A stretch of DNA of 64,000 nucleotides from Actinomycetota bacterium (GCA_014360645.1 JACIXD010000009.1:62001-126000), one strand, 5' to 3'. Positions 44,061-52,319 are shown, numbered from the stretch's first letter. Program-made: numbers and translations. Notes: generated by a model not told the origin, from the letters alone.

Positions 44061-45230
44061 TCAGAAAGCCGGAGTGACGGAATAGAGGCAGAGGATGCCG
44101 TGTTGGCGGTTGACCTCGCTCCTGGTCTCCTCACCGTTGAGCACCCGCAGCAGCAGGGCCCGGGTCCCGGCGGCGACCTCCTCCAGCGAGCTCCCCTCCA
44201 GGACCGCGCCGGCGTTCACGTCCATGTCGTCCTCCATGGCCCGGAAGAGACGGCTGTTGCTGGCCACCTTGATCACCGGCACGATGGGGAAGCCGAGGGG
44301 ATTGCCGCGCCCGGTGGTGAAGAGCATGGCATGGCACCCGCAGGCCGCGAGCCCGGCCATGGACTCTACGTCGTAGCCCGGGCCGTCCATGATCACCAGC
44401 CCCTTCTCCCTCGGGATGTCGCCGTAATCCACCACCTCGTTCACGGTGGTGCCCCCTCCCTTGAGGATGCAACCCAGGGACTTCTCGCGGATGGAGCTCA
44501 TACCGCCGTCCATGTTCCCGGGGGCTATGACCTGGGAGGCCAGCGGTCCCAGGATCTCGCGAGCCCTGCGCTCGGCTTCCGCGATCAGCGAGGTCACGCG
44601 CCCCGCGATCTCCCCGTTGCGGGAACGGCGCGCCAGGATATGGGCGGTGCCGATCATCTCCGTGGTCTCGGTGAGGATGACCGTGCCCCCTTCGCCCACC
44701 AGCCAGTCCGCCACCAGACCCACGGCGGGGTTGGCGGTGACGCCGGAGAAGGCATCGGAGCCCCCGCATTCCAGCCCCAGCACCACGCGGTCAAGGGATG
44801 CCTCCTCCCTCTCCGCCCTCTCCGCCTCGCGGAGCAGGGCACGGGCTGCCTCCGCCCCGCGTGCCGCCGCTCTGCGGGACCCCCCGACATCCTGAATGTT
44901 CAGGAACTCCACGCGCCTGCCGGAATGGGAGATGCGCTCTGCCAGGTACTCGGCCTTGATCACCTCGCACCCCAGCCCTACCACCAAGGTCCCGAACACG
45001 TTGGGGTTGACCGCCAGGTTGACCAGGGTCCTGAAATGCCTGCCCAGGTCCTCGCCTCCCCTGCCGCAGCCATGCCCGTGAAAGAGCGGCGTCGCCCCGG
45101 GCACCTCGCGGGCTATGGCCTCCACCACCCCGTTGGCGCAGGCCACGGAGGGGATGACCGCCACGTGGTTCCTGGCACCCACGCCGTCGTCCGGCCTGGC
45201 AAAACCCATGAAGCTCTCCTTCACGGCCAT
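44061..45230 (-). CDS. UxaA-family dehydratase, large subunit
   Basis: A 389-residue protein of the altronate/galactarate dehydratase (UxaA C-terminal) family, which also includes the sulfolactate sulfo-lyase SuyB. Sequence marks are GARNHVAVIPSVACANGVV, FHGHGCGRGGED, GLGCEVIKAEYLAE, GLECGGSDAFSGVTANPAVG and GCHAMLFTTGRGNPLGFPIVPVIKV. The cysteines in these motifs probably bind an Fe(II) or Fe-S cofactor. The small SAF-domain subunit is encoded 46 bases upstream. Whether the pair dehydrates a sugar acid, cleaves sulfolactate or acts on another 2-hydroxy acid cannot be told; no uronate pathway genes are adjacent. Confidence 0.87.
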   Translation of the reverse strand: MAVKESFMGFARPDDGVGARNHVAVIPSVACANGVVEAIAREVPGATPLFHGHGCGRGGEDLGRHFRTLVNLAVNPNVFGTLVVGLGCEVIKAEYLAERISHSGRRVEFLNIQDVGGSRRAAARGAEAARALLREAERAEREEASLDRVVLGLECGGSDAFSGVTANPAVGLVADWLVGEGGTVILTETTEMIGTAHILARRSRNGEIAGRVTSLIAEAERRAREILGPLASQVIAPGNMDGGMSSIREKSLGCILKGGGTTVNEVVDYGDIPREKGLVIMDGPGYDVESMAGLAACGCHAMLFTTGRGNPLGFPIVPVIKVASNSRLFRAMEDDMDVNAGAVLEGSSLEEVAAGTRALLLRVLNGEETRSEVNRQHGILCLYSVTPAF

Positions 45231-45276
45231 CGCCCACCTCCGTTCTCCGTCGCCGCGGGCACCCCTTGGGTTCCCC

Positions 45277-45540
45277 TCATTCGTCCACCGCCAGGTTATG
45301 GGTATGCACCCAGCCCCCTTTCTCTATCCCCCGACTGGCCCGGCCGATCACCTCACCGTACTTGACGATGTCCTCGCCGGGCGCCAGATCGCGCAGGGCT
45401 ACCTTGTGACTGAAGGGGATGTCGTCGGCCGCCGCAAGTTCGCGCCCGTCCGCAAGGCGTACCGTCCCGCCCCGGGCGATATCCTCCAGAGCCACCGCCA
45501 CGTTGTCCGCCGCGTTGATGACCAGGGCATTGGGCTTCAA
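45277..45540 (-). CDS. SAF-domain small subunit of UxaA-family dehydratase
   Basis: An 87-residue SAF-fold protein (ALVINAADNVAVALEDIA, IPFSHKVALRDLAPGEDIVK, then GEVIGRA). In this family SAF proteins are the separate N-terminal part of altronate dehydratase or the SuyA subunit of sulfolactate sulfo-lyase. The large subunit follows 46 bases downstream, so they form a two-subunit enzyme. The HTHNLAVDE tail carries the conserved His-Thr-His-Asn. Confidence 0.88.
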   Translation of the reverse strand: MKPNALVINAADNVAVALEDIARGGTVRLADGRELAAADDIPFSHKVALRDLAPGEDIVKYGEVIGRASRGIEKGGWVHTHNLAVDE

Positions 45541-45873
45541 GGCCGTCCTCCTTCCCGGACATGGACGCCGCTCCCCCGCTCGAAGACCCCACGGAGCTCA
45601 CAGGCGGGCAGCGGCACTCCCGTCGTCTTCCCCGTCGAGCCCAATTTTTTCTTTCTCACGGGCACATGCGCGGCCGCCGAGCCTTTCCTCCAGGCAGGTC
45701 CGCCACGCCACGCCATCTCTTCCTCTCACGCCCATATCACCGCCTATTATAGACCGGGGTGGTGCCGCACGGATGGAGCCTCGGTCCTCATGCCTCTCCA
45801 GAACGGCACCGGGTAAAAGTCCGGCGCGGACCCCAGGGGTCCGCGCCTCAGCCTTTTCCCCATATGGGTACGA
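45541..45873. other. Intergenic between UxaA pair and Hsp20
   Basis: A minus-strand TATAAT sits at 45751-45746, about 205 bases upstream of the SAF gene, without a convincing -35. A long hairpin at 45823-45847 ends the Hsp20 transcript. Nothing else is seen. Confidence 0.5.
45823..45847 (-). terminator. Terminator of the Hsp20 operon
   Basis: GGCGCGGACCCC and GGGGTCCGCGCC form a perfect 12-bp stem around one base, 26 bases past the Hsp20 stop. On the minus strand GGACTTTT follows the stem; on the plus strand CAGCCTTTT follows, so it may act in both directions. Confidence 0.78.
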
Positions 45874-46317
45874 TCAGGAGGAAGCTATGGGGATCTTCTT
45901 CCTTCCCTCGACGGACTTGCCCGCGCCTTTGATGCGGATCTCCAGGACGCCGTCCTTGAGGCTGGCCGAGATGTCCTCCTCCTTCACCTCGCCGGGAAGC
46001 GGCACGCTACGGGTGAAGGATCCGGCCACCCGCTCCCGGCGGTAATAGTTCTTGTCCTCGACCTTCTCCTCGCGCTCGTGTCGCCCGCTGATGGTCAGGG
46101 TGGAGTCATGCAGGTCGATGCTCACGTCGTCGGCCTTGAACTCCGGCAGCTCCATCTTGACCACCATGTCGTCCTTCTCGGAATAGACGTCCATGCTCGG
46201 CCAGTCATGAAAGGTGGGGAAGAGCGTGAAATCATCTATGTCGCTCCAGAACCACCCCCTCGGCGTCCAGTCCCGAAACGCTACGGGGAAGAACGGTCTC
46301 CACCTGATGATAGACAT
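45874..46317 (-). CDS. hsp20: Hsp20 small heat-shock protein
   Basis: A 147-residue alpha-crystallin chaperone that holds unfolding proteins. ATG at 46317 (MSIIRWRPF) lies 8 bases after AGGAGG; a GTG three codons earlier overlaps that site and is rejected. The alpha-crystallin domain covers residues ~40-140 (PSMDVYSEKDDMVVKMELP, YYRRERVAGSFTRSVPLP, LKDGVLEIRI). The C-terminal I-x-I motif appears as KKIPIAS. It is the second gene of an operon behind the zinc-finger gene, with a shared promoter opposing hspR and a strong terminator. Heat induction by release of HspR is the expected control. Confidence 0.92.
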   Translation of the reverse strand: MSIIRWRPFFPVAFRDWTPRGWFWSDIDDFTLFPTFHDWPSMDVYSEKDDMVVKMELPEFKADDVSIDLHDSTLTISGRHEREEKVEDKNYYRRERVAGSFTRSVPLPGEVKEEDISASLKDGVLEIRIKGAGKSVEGRKKIPIASS

Positions 46318-46358
46318 CTCACCCACCTCCTTTCAGGTTTTTCGCGTCTTTCCGACGC

Positions 46359-46571
46359 TCAAACCGGGAGGGTGCTCAACGCGTATCCCCTATCACCGCC
46401 CCGAGGGCCATACTCGACTTCGAGTCCCCTTTCGGATGCCGTGAGCGCCCTGCCGGCCTCCGCGTCGGTACCCTCTTCCAGCCTCGCGTAATCGAACAGA
46501 CAGACCTGACACATGTCGAATTCAATGGAACCGGCGCTCCCGCAGAAGATGCATCTCTCGCGTTCCGCCAA
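46359..46571 (-). CDS. Small zinc-finger protein in the Hsp20 operon
   Basis: A 70-residue protein with one four-Cys finger, ERCIFCGSAGSIEFDMCQVC (C-x2-C...C-x2-C). TTG at 46571 is the probable start because GGAGGAGGT lies 7 bases before it; an ATG at 46598 would place that ribosome site inside the gene. The C-terminal half is low in hydrophobic residues. It is the first gene of the HspR-controlled unit, 41 bases before hsp20, so a heat-stress role is suggested. No family is recognised. Confidence 0.7.
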   Translation of the reverse strand: MAERERCIFCGSAGSIEFDMCQVCLFDYARLEEGTDAEAGRALTASERGLEVEYGPRGGDRGYALSTLPV

Positions 46572-46619
46572 GGGCACCACCTCCTCCAGCATGTCCAAGT
46601 CCCACTAATCTCATTTCTT

Positions 46620-46692
46620 ATGTTAGATTTATTACTATCATATGTCAAGTCTTCTAGTCATAATTGACAGATTATTTCCAAGGGGATATAAA
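46620..46692. promoter_or_regulatory. Symmetric divergent promoters of hspR and the Hsp20 operon
   Basis: Plus strand: TTGACA (46664-46669), 17-base spacer, TATAAA (46687-46692). Minus strand: TTGACA (46648-46643), 17-base spacer, TAACAT (46625-46620). The two -35 boxes are the arms of an inverted repeat TGTCAA-N15-TTGACA (46643-46669), a natural operator for HspR. This is the best promoter evidence in the window. Confidence 0.82.
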
Positions 46693-46698
46693 TAAATC

Positions 46699-47034
46699 AT
46701 GGGTGATGAGGTAAAGATCCCCGGCCAAGGAGATTCGGAACCCCTCTACACCATAGGGGTGGTCTCCCGGCTGCTTTCCTGCGAGCAGAGCACGCTGCGG
46801 CGTTATGAGAGCGCCGGCCTGGTCACCCCCAGCCGGACGGAGGGGAATACCCGGCTGTATTCGAACGAGAACATCGAGACCTTGAGGACGGTACACCGTC
46901 TCATCGACGGCGAGAAGCTGAACGCCAGGGGCGCGCGCATGGTCATGAGCATGCAGCAGGAGATAGACGAGCTCAAGGCCAGGATCGCCGAGCTGGAGGC
47001 GCGCCTGCGCGAGCTCGAGGGCGAGTCATCGTAG
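46699..47034 (+). CDS. hspR: HspR-type MerR regulator, leaderless mRNA
   Basis: A 111-residue MerR protein of the HspR class, the repressor of heat-shock genes in actinobacteria. YTIGVVSRLLSCEQSTLRRYE (helix-turn-helix), TPSRTEGNTRLYSNENIETL (wing) and a long C-terminal coiled coil (ELKARIAELEARLRELE) are present. The ATG at 46699 lies 7 bases after the -10 box at 46687-46692 and has no Shine-Dalgarno sequence, so transcription should begin at or next to the start codon and the mRNA is leaderless. It is divergent from the Hsp20 operon. By analogy it represses both directions and is released by heat, perhaps through DnaK. Confidence 0.87.
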   Translation: MGDEVKIPGQGDSEPLYTIGVVSRLLSCEQSTLRRYESAGLVTPSRTEGNTRLYSNENIETLRTVHRLIDGEKLNARGARMVMSMQQEIDELKARIAELEARLRELEGESS

Positions 47035-47428
47035 CGCGCAGCGAGGCCCTCCCGGGGTCAGGAGTGCACCAGCATCAGCTATCCTTAAAGCACCATGAAA
47101 GGAAGGTGCCCCGTTCCCCATCGCCCGCACCAGATAAGGGGGAACGTATCAGCTTCCTTTGCACAGACCCTAAAGGGAAGCGAGGATGAACCGCCGCCTT
47201 TCTCCGCGTTCACTATTACGCCCTTGCGGGCTTCGGGCTCGTCCCCGTCGCGGCGTGCTGCTCTGGAGCGCCCGTGTCCCGTCCCCATGCCGCCCTCAAG
47301 TACCTGGGATCCGCCCGGTCTTGAAGCCCTTCCCGGGCTGGGGCAGCAGATGCCGCGACCCGGAAGGCCGCCTGCCACCGGCGCTCGCTACGGCACGCCC
47401 CGGCAAGCCGTTGGATTGTCCGTCCGAC
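47035..47428. other. Intergenic, nothing seen
   Basis: This 394-base stretch follows hspR. Frames on both strands have shadow composition and no ribosome site. No hairpin with a T run was found. Confidence 0.55.
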
Positions 47429-47551
47429 CTACTTCTTGCCGCTTTCCTCTTTTTTCTCGAAGGCGTTCTGCGCGTCGCAATTGGGGCATTTTTTCGGCTT
47501 GCAGCGCGAGTCCCTGACGTATCCGCATTTGTTGCACACCCATTCCGCCAT
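47429..47551 (-). CDS. RCKP-type rubredoxin-like mini-protein
   Basis: A 40-residue protein with AGGAGGTGGAGC directly before the ATG at 47551. VCNKCGYVRDSRCKPKKCPNC gives C-x2-C ... C-x2-C with the RCKP motif of the rubredoxin-like domain found in rubrerythrin-type proteins. The rest is a Lys/Glu-rich tail. It is a single iron- or zinc-binding domain, likely an electron carrier or oxygen/redox-linked factor. It stands alone. Confidence 0.85.
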   Translation of the reverse strand: MAEWVCNKCGYVRDSRCKPKKCPNCDAQNAFEKKEESGKK

Positions 47552-47855
47552 GCTCCACCTCCTTGAGTACGAGGAATCCGCCTGTAACCTACCTCGCATG
47601 CCTTGTCTTCGACCGGATCCCAGGCCGGGGGAAACCCTGAGCGGCACCTTTCCCTCCGCTCCGAACCCGGTGCATCACCTACGCGGGGACACTACCGCTC
47701 GACCCGCGCCCGCCCCTCGAGTCGTCCGGGTGACCGGTTAATATTCTGCCCGCACCGCGAGGAGACATAACCTGAACCGGCGTTCAGGGCCGCACGGCCC
47801 TCGAGATCCTCCCCCTCGCGGCATGGCACGGCTCCCAGCCGCCGTCCCGGTGGCA
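47552..47855. other. Intergenic, nothing seen
   Basis: This 304-base gap between two minus-strand genes carries no supported coding frame, promoter or hairpin. Confidence 0.5.
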
Positions 47856-48302
47856 TCAGCGCAGCTTTTCGTAGCGCTCCCTGAACCTGCCCAGGAGCTC
47901 GGACAGCTCATCGAGATTGGACATCCACATGTCCAGGACCTCCCTGCCCTCAGGCGTCAGGTTATAGACCTTGCGTGCCGGGCCGGAGCCGGAATCGTCG
48001 AGGGAGCTCTCGGCCAATCCCGACCTCTCCATCACCCGCAGAAGCCGGTAGAGCATGGAGGGATCCATCCCGCCCGGTCCGATGCCGAATTCCTTCAACC
48101 TGCCCATGAGCTCGTAACCGTGCATGGACTGCTCCGCCAGCAGCAAGAGCACCGCCGGTCTCAGGAACCGCCGTGTGGGGTCCCAGCTCAGACCCGGGAC
48201 CTCCAGGGGCATGCCGCCATGGGCATGGCCTGGCCGCATCATCGCAAAACGGCGAGGGCCTCGCACGGGAATCCCTCCTTCCCAGTCGCGTTCCCTGAAC
48301 AC
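47856..48302 (-). CDS. PadR-family transcriptional regulator
   Basis: A 148-residue winged-helix regulator. RRFLRPAVLLLLAEQSMHGYEL opens the PadR domain, MDPSMLYRLLRVMERSGLAES is the recognition region, and GPARKVYNLTPEGREVLDMW the wing. The C-terminal helix (LLGRFRERYEKL) gives dimers. GTG at 48302 follows GGAGGTGGAAAG. An N-terminal His/Gly/Pro-rich segment of 35 residues is not part of the fold. It has a good upstream promoter and no clear partner gene. It is only distantly like the PadR protein at 10.3 kb. Confidence 0.86.
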   Translation of the reverse strand: MFRERDWEGGIPVRGPRRFAMMRPGHAHGGMPLEVPGLSWDPTRRFLRPAVLLLLAEQSMHGYELMGRLKEFGIGPGGMDPSMLYRLLRVMERSGLAESSLDDSGSGPARKVYNLTPEGREVLDMWMSNLDELSELLGRFRERYEKLR

Positions 48303-48342
48303 CTTTCCACCTCCTCATGATATTGGCATCTGGTCTATAGTT

Positions 48343-48371
48343 ATATTAAGCATATATTGTATTTAAGTCAA
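48343..48371 (-). promoter_or_regulatory. Promoter of the second PadR gene
   Basis: On the minus strand TTGACT (48371-48366) is followed after exactly 17 bases by TAATAT (48348-48343). The patch is strongly AT-rich. A start near 48336 leaves a leader of about 34 bases before the GTG. Confidence 0.7.
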
Positions 48372-48438
48372 TAATGGTATTGGCTTCAGCCTTCGATGAC
48401 ACCCACAGCGTTTGTCCTTTGAGCGTGATCCCCCGGCC

Positions 48439-50226
48439 TCAATCCTCCGGCAGGAGCAGCTCGGTTACGGTTACGGGCTCGTAGCCCGAGGCGCGTAGGT
48501 CGCGTATGAGGGAGGGAAGTGCGCCGGCCTTCTGGGAGGCGTTTACGGTATGCATGACCACGATGGACCCGGGGCGTGCCCTGGACATGATATGCGAGCA
48601 GAGGACGCCGGCGGATATGCCCGTGTAATCCCGGGGATCGATATCCCAGTACACGCTGACGTACTCCAGGGAATTCAGCTGTGCCAGGGCGGCGGCGTTC
48701 CTCGACCCGTAGGGGAAGCGGAAGTAAGGTCGCGCCGCGTACCCGGTGACACTCGCGATGGCCGCTTCCGAGGAGACGACCTCGGAATACCTGGACTCGG
48801 CAGAGAGCCCGGTGAAATCGCGGTGGCTGTAGGAGTGGCTGGCGACCTCGTGCCCCTCTTCGGCCATGCGCCTGACCATATCGGGATATGCCTCGACGTA
48901 TGAACCCAACACGAAGAAAGTGCAGTGCACGTTCTGGGCCTTGAGAGCATCCAGGATGGCGGCGGTCGCCGCGCGATCCCCCTCGGCGTCGAAGGTGAGG
49001 GCGATGCGCCGGCACGCGGTGTTGCCGTTGAATATCTCTCCCGTGCCCAGCGAGCGCGCCAGCTCGTCGCGGTTTACGCTGCGCCACTCCGGGTTGGCGT
49101 TGCGGTAGCGGAAGTACATGGGGCGCTCGGCCACCAGGGGCACGCCGTTGCGCGAGCGCACGGCGATGGAGAAGTCGCCGCGGGAGTCGTCGGACCTCCC
49201 CAGGCCCAGGCCCGGCTCGTGCACGGGGATGGTGAAGCGGGAGTGCGGGCCCAGGTCGAGGTCCTTTTTCTCCTCCACCGTCCCGTCCCCGCGGTAGTAG
49301 GAGATGTCGTAGCGGGCGGCCTCGCCGCCCGGGTTCTGCAGGCAGAGCCAGGTGTCGAAGCCCTCGCGGGAGCAGCCCTCGGCGAAGTACCAGTCCGTGC
49401 GGGGGGCCTCGGCCCCCATGACGTCGTGGCCCCCGGTTATGGCGTTGCGGTAGCGGAAGTACATGGGGCGCTCGGCCACCAGGGGCACGCCGTTGCGCGA
49501 GCGCACGGCGATGGAGAAGTCGCCGCGGGAGTCGTCGGACCTCCCCAGGCCCAGGCCCGGCTCGTGCACGGGGATGGTGAAGCGGGAGTGCGGGCCCAGG
49601 TCGAGGTCCTTTTTCTCCTCCACCGTCCCGTCCCCGCGGTAGTAGGAGATGTCGTAGCGGGCGGCCTCGCCGCCCGGGTTCTGCAGGCAGAGCCAGGTGT
49701 CGAAGCCCTCGCGGGAGCAGCCCTCGGCGAAGTACCAGTCCGTGCGGGGGGCCTCGGCCCCCATGACGTCGTGGCCCCCGGTTATGGCGTTGCGGTAGCG
49801 GAAGTACATGGGGCGCTCGGCCACGATGCCGGCAGTGGACTCGACGGCCAGCGACACGTCGCTTTCGGGCGGGACCACGCCGCGTACGTTCACGGTCACG
49901 CGGCTGCGGGGAGGCAGCGCCTCGTCCCGCTCCAGCACCTGCCCGTCACCGAGCATATACCTGCAGGTGGCAATGGCCGTTTCGGGGTTGGGGTTGAAGA
50001 GGCATACCCACTCCTCGAACCCCATGCGCGTGCATCCCTCGGCGAAGTACCAGGTCTTCCCCGCTTTCCCGCCGCCCGTGACGTCGTGCCCGCCGCTCCA
50101 TGTGCCGTATGCCGCCTTGCCCGTGGCGAGAAAGGCGGCGTTGCAGAAGGCCAGCAGGCACAGGAGAAGGAGAGGCCGGAAGGCAAATACTTGCGCGCGG
50201 CCGTGCGTTGCGTGCGAATCCTTCAT
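48439..50226 (-). CDS. Secreted polysaccharide deacetylase with N-terminal WYFAEG repeats
   Basis: A 595-residue exported enzyme. Residues 17-39 form a signal peptide. Then come one divergent and two identical copies of a 115-residue repeat (WYFAEGC ... NPG ... ERPMYFRYRNA). The C-terminal ~200 residues are a NodB deacetylase: ALTFDAEGD (first Asp and metal Asp region), HSYSHRDF (metal His pair), RFPYGSRN, DIDPRDY and IVVMHTV. It should remove acetyl groups from peptidoglycan, chitin-like or capsular sugars outside the cell, with the repeats as spacer or binding modules. The same repeat family is in the secreted protein at 40917-43259. Its ribosome site is weak. Confidence 0.85.
   Translation of the reverse strand: MKDSHATHGRAQVFAFRPLLLLCLLAFCNAAFLATGKAAYGTWSGGHDVTGGGKAGKTWYFAEGCTRMGFEEWVCLFNPNPETAIATCRYMLGDGQVLERDEALPPRSRVTVNVRGVVPPESDVSLAVESTAGIVAERPMYFRYRNAITGGHDVMGAEAPRTDWYFAEGCSREGFDTWLCLQNPGGEAARYDISYYRGDGTVEEKKDLDLGPHSRFTIPVHEPGLGLGRSDDSRGDFSIAVRSRNGVPLVAERPMYFRYRNAITGGHDVMGAEAPRTDWYFAEGCSREGFDTWLCLQNPGGEAARYDISYYRGDGTVEEKKDLDLGPHSRFTIPVHEPGLGLGRSDDSRGDFSIAVRSRNGVPLVAERPMYFRYRNANPEWRSVNRDELARSLGTGEIFNGNTACRRIALTFDAEGDRAATAAILDALKAQNVHCTFFVLGSYVEAYPDMVRRMAEEGHEVASHSYSHRDFTGLSAESRYSEVVSSEAAIASVTGYAARPYFRFPYGSRNAAALAQLNSLEYVSVYWDIDPRDYTGISAGVLCSHIMSRARPGSIVVMHTVNASQKAGALPSLIRDLRASGYEPVTVTELLLPED
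49096..49824. repeat. 345-bp tandem repeat, two identical copies plus partial third
   Basis: Copies start at 49096 and 49441, each 345 bases and identical in every base I compared, including codon third positions. A third start at 49786 matches for 39 bases and then diverges. The unit encodes 115 residues of the deacetylase repeat region. Confidence 0.92.
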
Positions 50227-50271
50227 CTGACGACACTCTAGCAGAACGGGCGGAAAAAGCGAAGCCGGAGG

Positions 50272-50530
50272 CTTCAGGGTCCGACTGGATCTCCTCGATC
50301 TCCACCTGCATGGCCTCCTCCGACGCGGGCATGGCCGCCGCTATTGGCTTCCTGAACTCTACGGGGTCCACGCAGGCCTCCGGCGCCAGGACACCCTTCT
50401 CGTCTATGGACCCGTCCAGGAGCATGGAGGCGAAGACTGCCGGGAGGTCCCGGTCCGGTCGTCCATACCTGACCTCCACCCGGGAAGAGGCGGGGCCCGA
50501 TGTCCACCTCGGCATGTCCCGGCTCGAAGA
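50272..50530 (-). pseudogene. Saccharopine-dehydrogenase-family C-terminal relic
   Basis: The minus-strand frame reads VEVRYGRPDRDLPAVFASML, then GSIDEKGVLAPEACVDPVEF and ASEEAMQVEIEEIQ. The GVLAPEACVDP motif and its spacing are the C-terminal signature of saccharopine dehydrogenase / trans-acting enoyl reductase proteins. There is no start, no Rossmann domain, and the frame runs on into the deacetylase leader. It lies between two minus-strand genes, 45 bases after the CoA ligase stop. Confidence 0.6.
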
Positions 50531-50554
50531 GGCGAACCTGCCCAAAAACGGTCC

Positions 50555-51910
50555 CTACTGCTGCTCGTAGAGCTTCTCGAAGACCTGTCCCTTGTAGGTG
50601 GAGCGCTCCAGCTCGCCCGGTTCCGCCCAGATTATCTCCGGGGTGAACTTGGCCTTGACGTGGAAGGCCTCCTGCATTTCCTTCTCCAGCTCCGGGAGCT
50701 TGTCGGCGGGATAGTCCTCGCCGCGCTCGATCTTTATCTTCAGCGGCGGCACCACCCGCGGCGGTTTCTCGGTGAGCACGATGCGGAACTGGCCGGTCAC
50801 CCTGGGCACGAAGCCGCCCACCACGCCCTCCACCACGGCGGGATAGACGATGACCCCCTTGACCTTGAGCATGTCGTCGGTGCGGCCCACCACCTTGTAG
50901 CGGATGCCGGTCCTGCCGCAGGGGCAGGGAGAGGTGAAGACCTGGTGTATGTCTCCCAGGCTGGTGCGCAGCCAGGACATGCCGTCCCCCTCCATGGCGG
51001 TGAAGATGGCCTCTCCCTCTGCCCCGTCCTCCAGGGGTATGGGCTCCTTCGTCTCCGGATCCACCAGCTCGTAGAGGGCGAGGTCGTCGGCGGTCCAGTG
51101 CATGCCCTGGTACTCGGGGTGGTCGCAGGAGACCCCGAAGCCCGCCCCGGCATCGAAGAGCCTGGCCTCGTAGGCCTCCTCCAGCCGCTTGCGCACCTCC
51201 GGTATCCCCGCTCCCGGCTCACCGCCACAGAAAAGGGTATGCAAGCCCAGGTCCTTGGGGTCCCTGCCCTGCTCCTTGCATTTCTCGATGAGGTAGTCCG
51301 CCAGGGAGGGGGTGCCGGAATAGACGGTGCCCCGGAAGAGGGTCTGCATGAGCAGGATGCGGTCGGTGCCCGCCTCCGCCCCCACCGGGATGGCCATGGC
51401 CCCCAGGCGATGGCAGCCCATCATGGTGGGGATGCCGGCGATGACCATGGAGAGGGCGAAGCAGAAGAGGATGCGGTCCCGCGAGCGCACGCCGGCCCTC
51501 CACAAGCCGCGCACCATGGCCTCGCCCCATACATCTACCATATCGTGCCAGGTCATCGGATAGGGGGTGGGGACGCCGGTGGTGCCGGTGGTGGTGGCCA
51601 TGATGTTGAGGTCGTCCACCCGCACCGGCATGATCTGGTCGAGGACCGCCAGGATGTCGCCCCCGTACTCGAAGACCATGGCCCGTAGGCCCTCCTTGTC
51701 GAAGAGGGGGACGGCCTTCGCAAAGTCCTCGAGGTTCGCGATCTTCTCCGGCGCCACTCCCCATTCGTCGAACTTCCTCCGGTAAAAGGGAGCGTTGTCG
51801 TACAGCCGCCGCAGAAACACCCTCAGCTTGGCGAGCTGGATCTCCCGCATCTCGGGGGTGTTCAGGATTGGCTCCATCTCCATATTCCAGTAAGGGCGCT
51901 CTTCTTCCAT
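50555..51910 (-). CDS. Phenylacetate-CoA-ligase-like AMP-forming ligase
   Basis: A 451-residue adenylating enzyme of the PaaK/coenzyme F390 synthetase family, which would join an aromatic or other carboxylic acid to CoA using ATP. The start at 51910 (MEEERPYW) has AAGGGGAAGGAC upstream; the frame is open to 52030 but that part is not conserved. Motifs are NAPFYRRKFDEWG, ATTTGTTGVPTPYP (the P-loop-like motif), MGCHRLGAMAIPVG, FCGGEPGA, and GRTDDMLKVKGVIVYP with the C-terminal hinge. It has no other aromatic-degradation gene beside it except the nitronate monooxygenase, which is divergent. Confidence 0.88.
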   Translation of the reverse strand: MEEERPYWNMEMEPILNTPEMREIQLAKLRVFLRRLYDNAPFYRRKFDEWGVAPEKIANLEDFAKAVPLFDKEGLRAMVFEYGGDILAVLDQIMPVRVDDLNIMATTTGTTGVPTPYPMTWHDMVDVWGEAMVRGLWRAGVRSRDRILFCFALSMVIAGIPTMMGCHRLGAMAIPVGAEAGTDRILLMQTLFRGTVYSGTPSLADYLIEKCKEQGRDPKDLGLHTLFCGGEPGAGIPEVRKRLEEAYEARLFDAGAGFGVSCDHPEYQGMHWTADDLALYELVDPETKEPIPLEDGAEGEAIFTAMEGDGMSWLRTSLGDIHQVFTSPCPCGRTGIRYKVVGRTDDMLKVKGVIVYPAVVEGVVGGFVPRVTGQFRIVLTEKPPRVVPPLKIKIERGEDYPADKLPELEKEMQEAFHVKAKFTPEIIWAEPGELERSTYKGQVFEKLYEQQ

Positions 51911-52319
51911 GTCCTTCCCCTTTTCCCATCCGACCTCATGACCTTCGGAGTTCTGCATCCATCTGCTATTTACCCCGAAAGGCGCGGTTTCACACTCAGC
52001 CCGGGTCCTCCTGCCTCCGACCGCGGCCACCGGCCCCGCCGCGCACGACCTCCATTTGGAGCGGTTACCGCCGGTGTTTTCTGGAATATGGTATATTATG
52101 CCATGTTCTCCTGTTCGAGTTTGCTCGCGCCTGCACCCTCCCGCCTCTGGGACCGCGCCGTCCCGCCCCCGTCGAACCTGTCCGCCCGCTTTCGGACTTT
52201 CGACTTCAGGTAGGGGCAGGGCGGGATTATAATGGGCTTCGGTGAGGCCTGCGGGGAGGGAGAACCGCCGCGCTTCGGCGCTATGTCACGGCCTCCACCC
52301 GGAAAGGAGAGGGGTAACC
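51911..52319. other. Divergent intergenic with two AT-rich spots
   Basis: TATAAT at 52228-52233 lies 87 bases before the nitronate monooxygenase ATG, with no good -35. A second AT-rich spot around 52082-52100 (GGTATATTATG) may serve the opposite gene. No coding frame is supported. AAAGGAGAGG at 52302-52311 is the ribosome site of the next gene. Confidence 0.45.

Noticed and set aside
49096-49824. Repeat array considered as CRISPR or satellite
   Set aside because: Units are 345 bases, in frame, without spacers, and encode a protein repeat.
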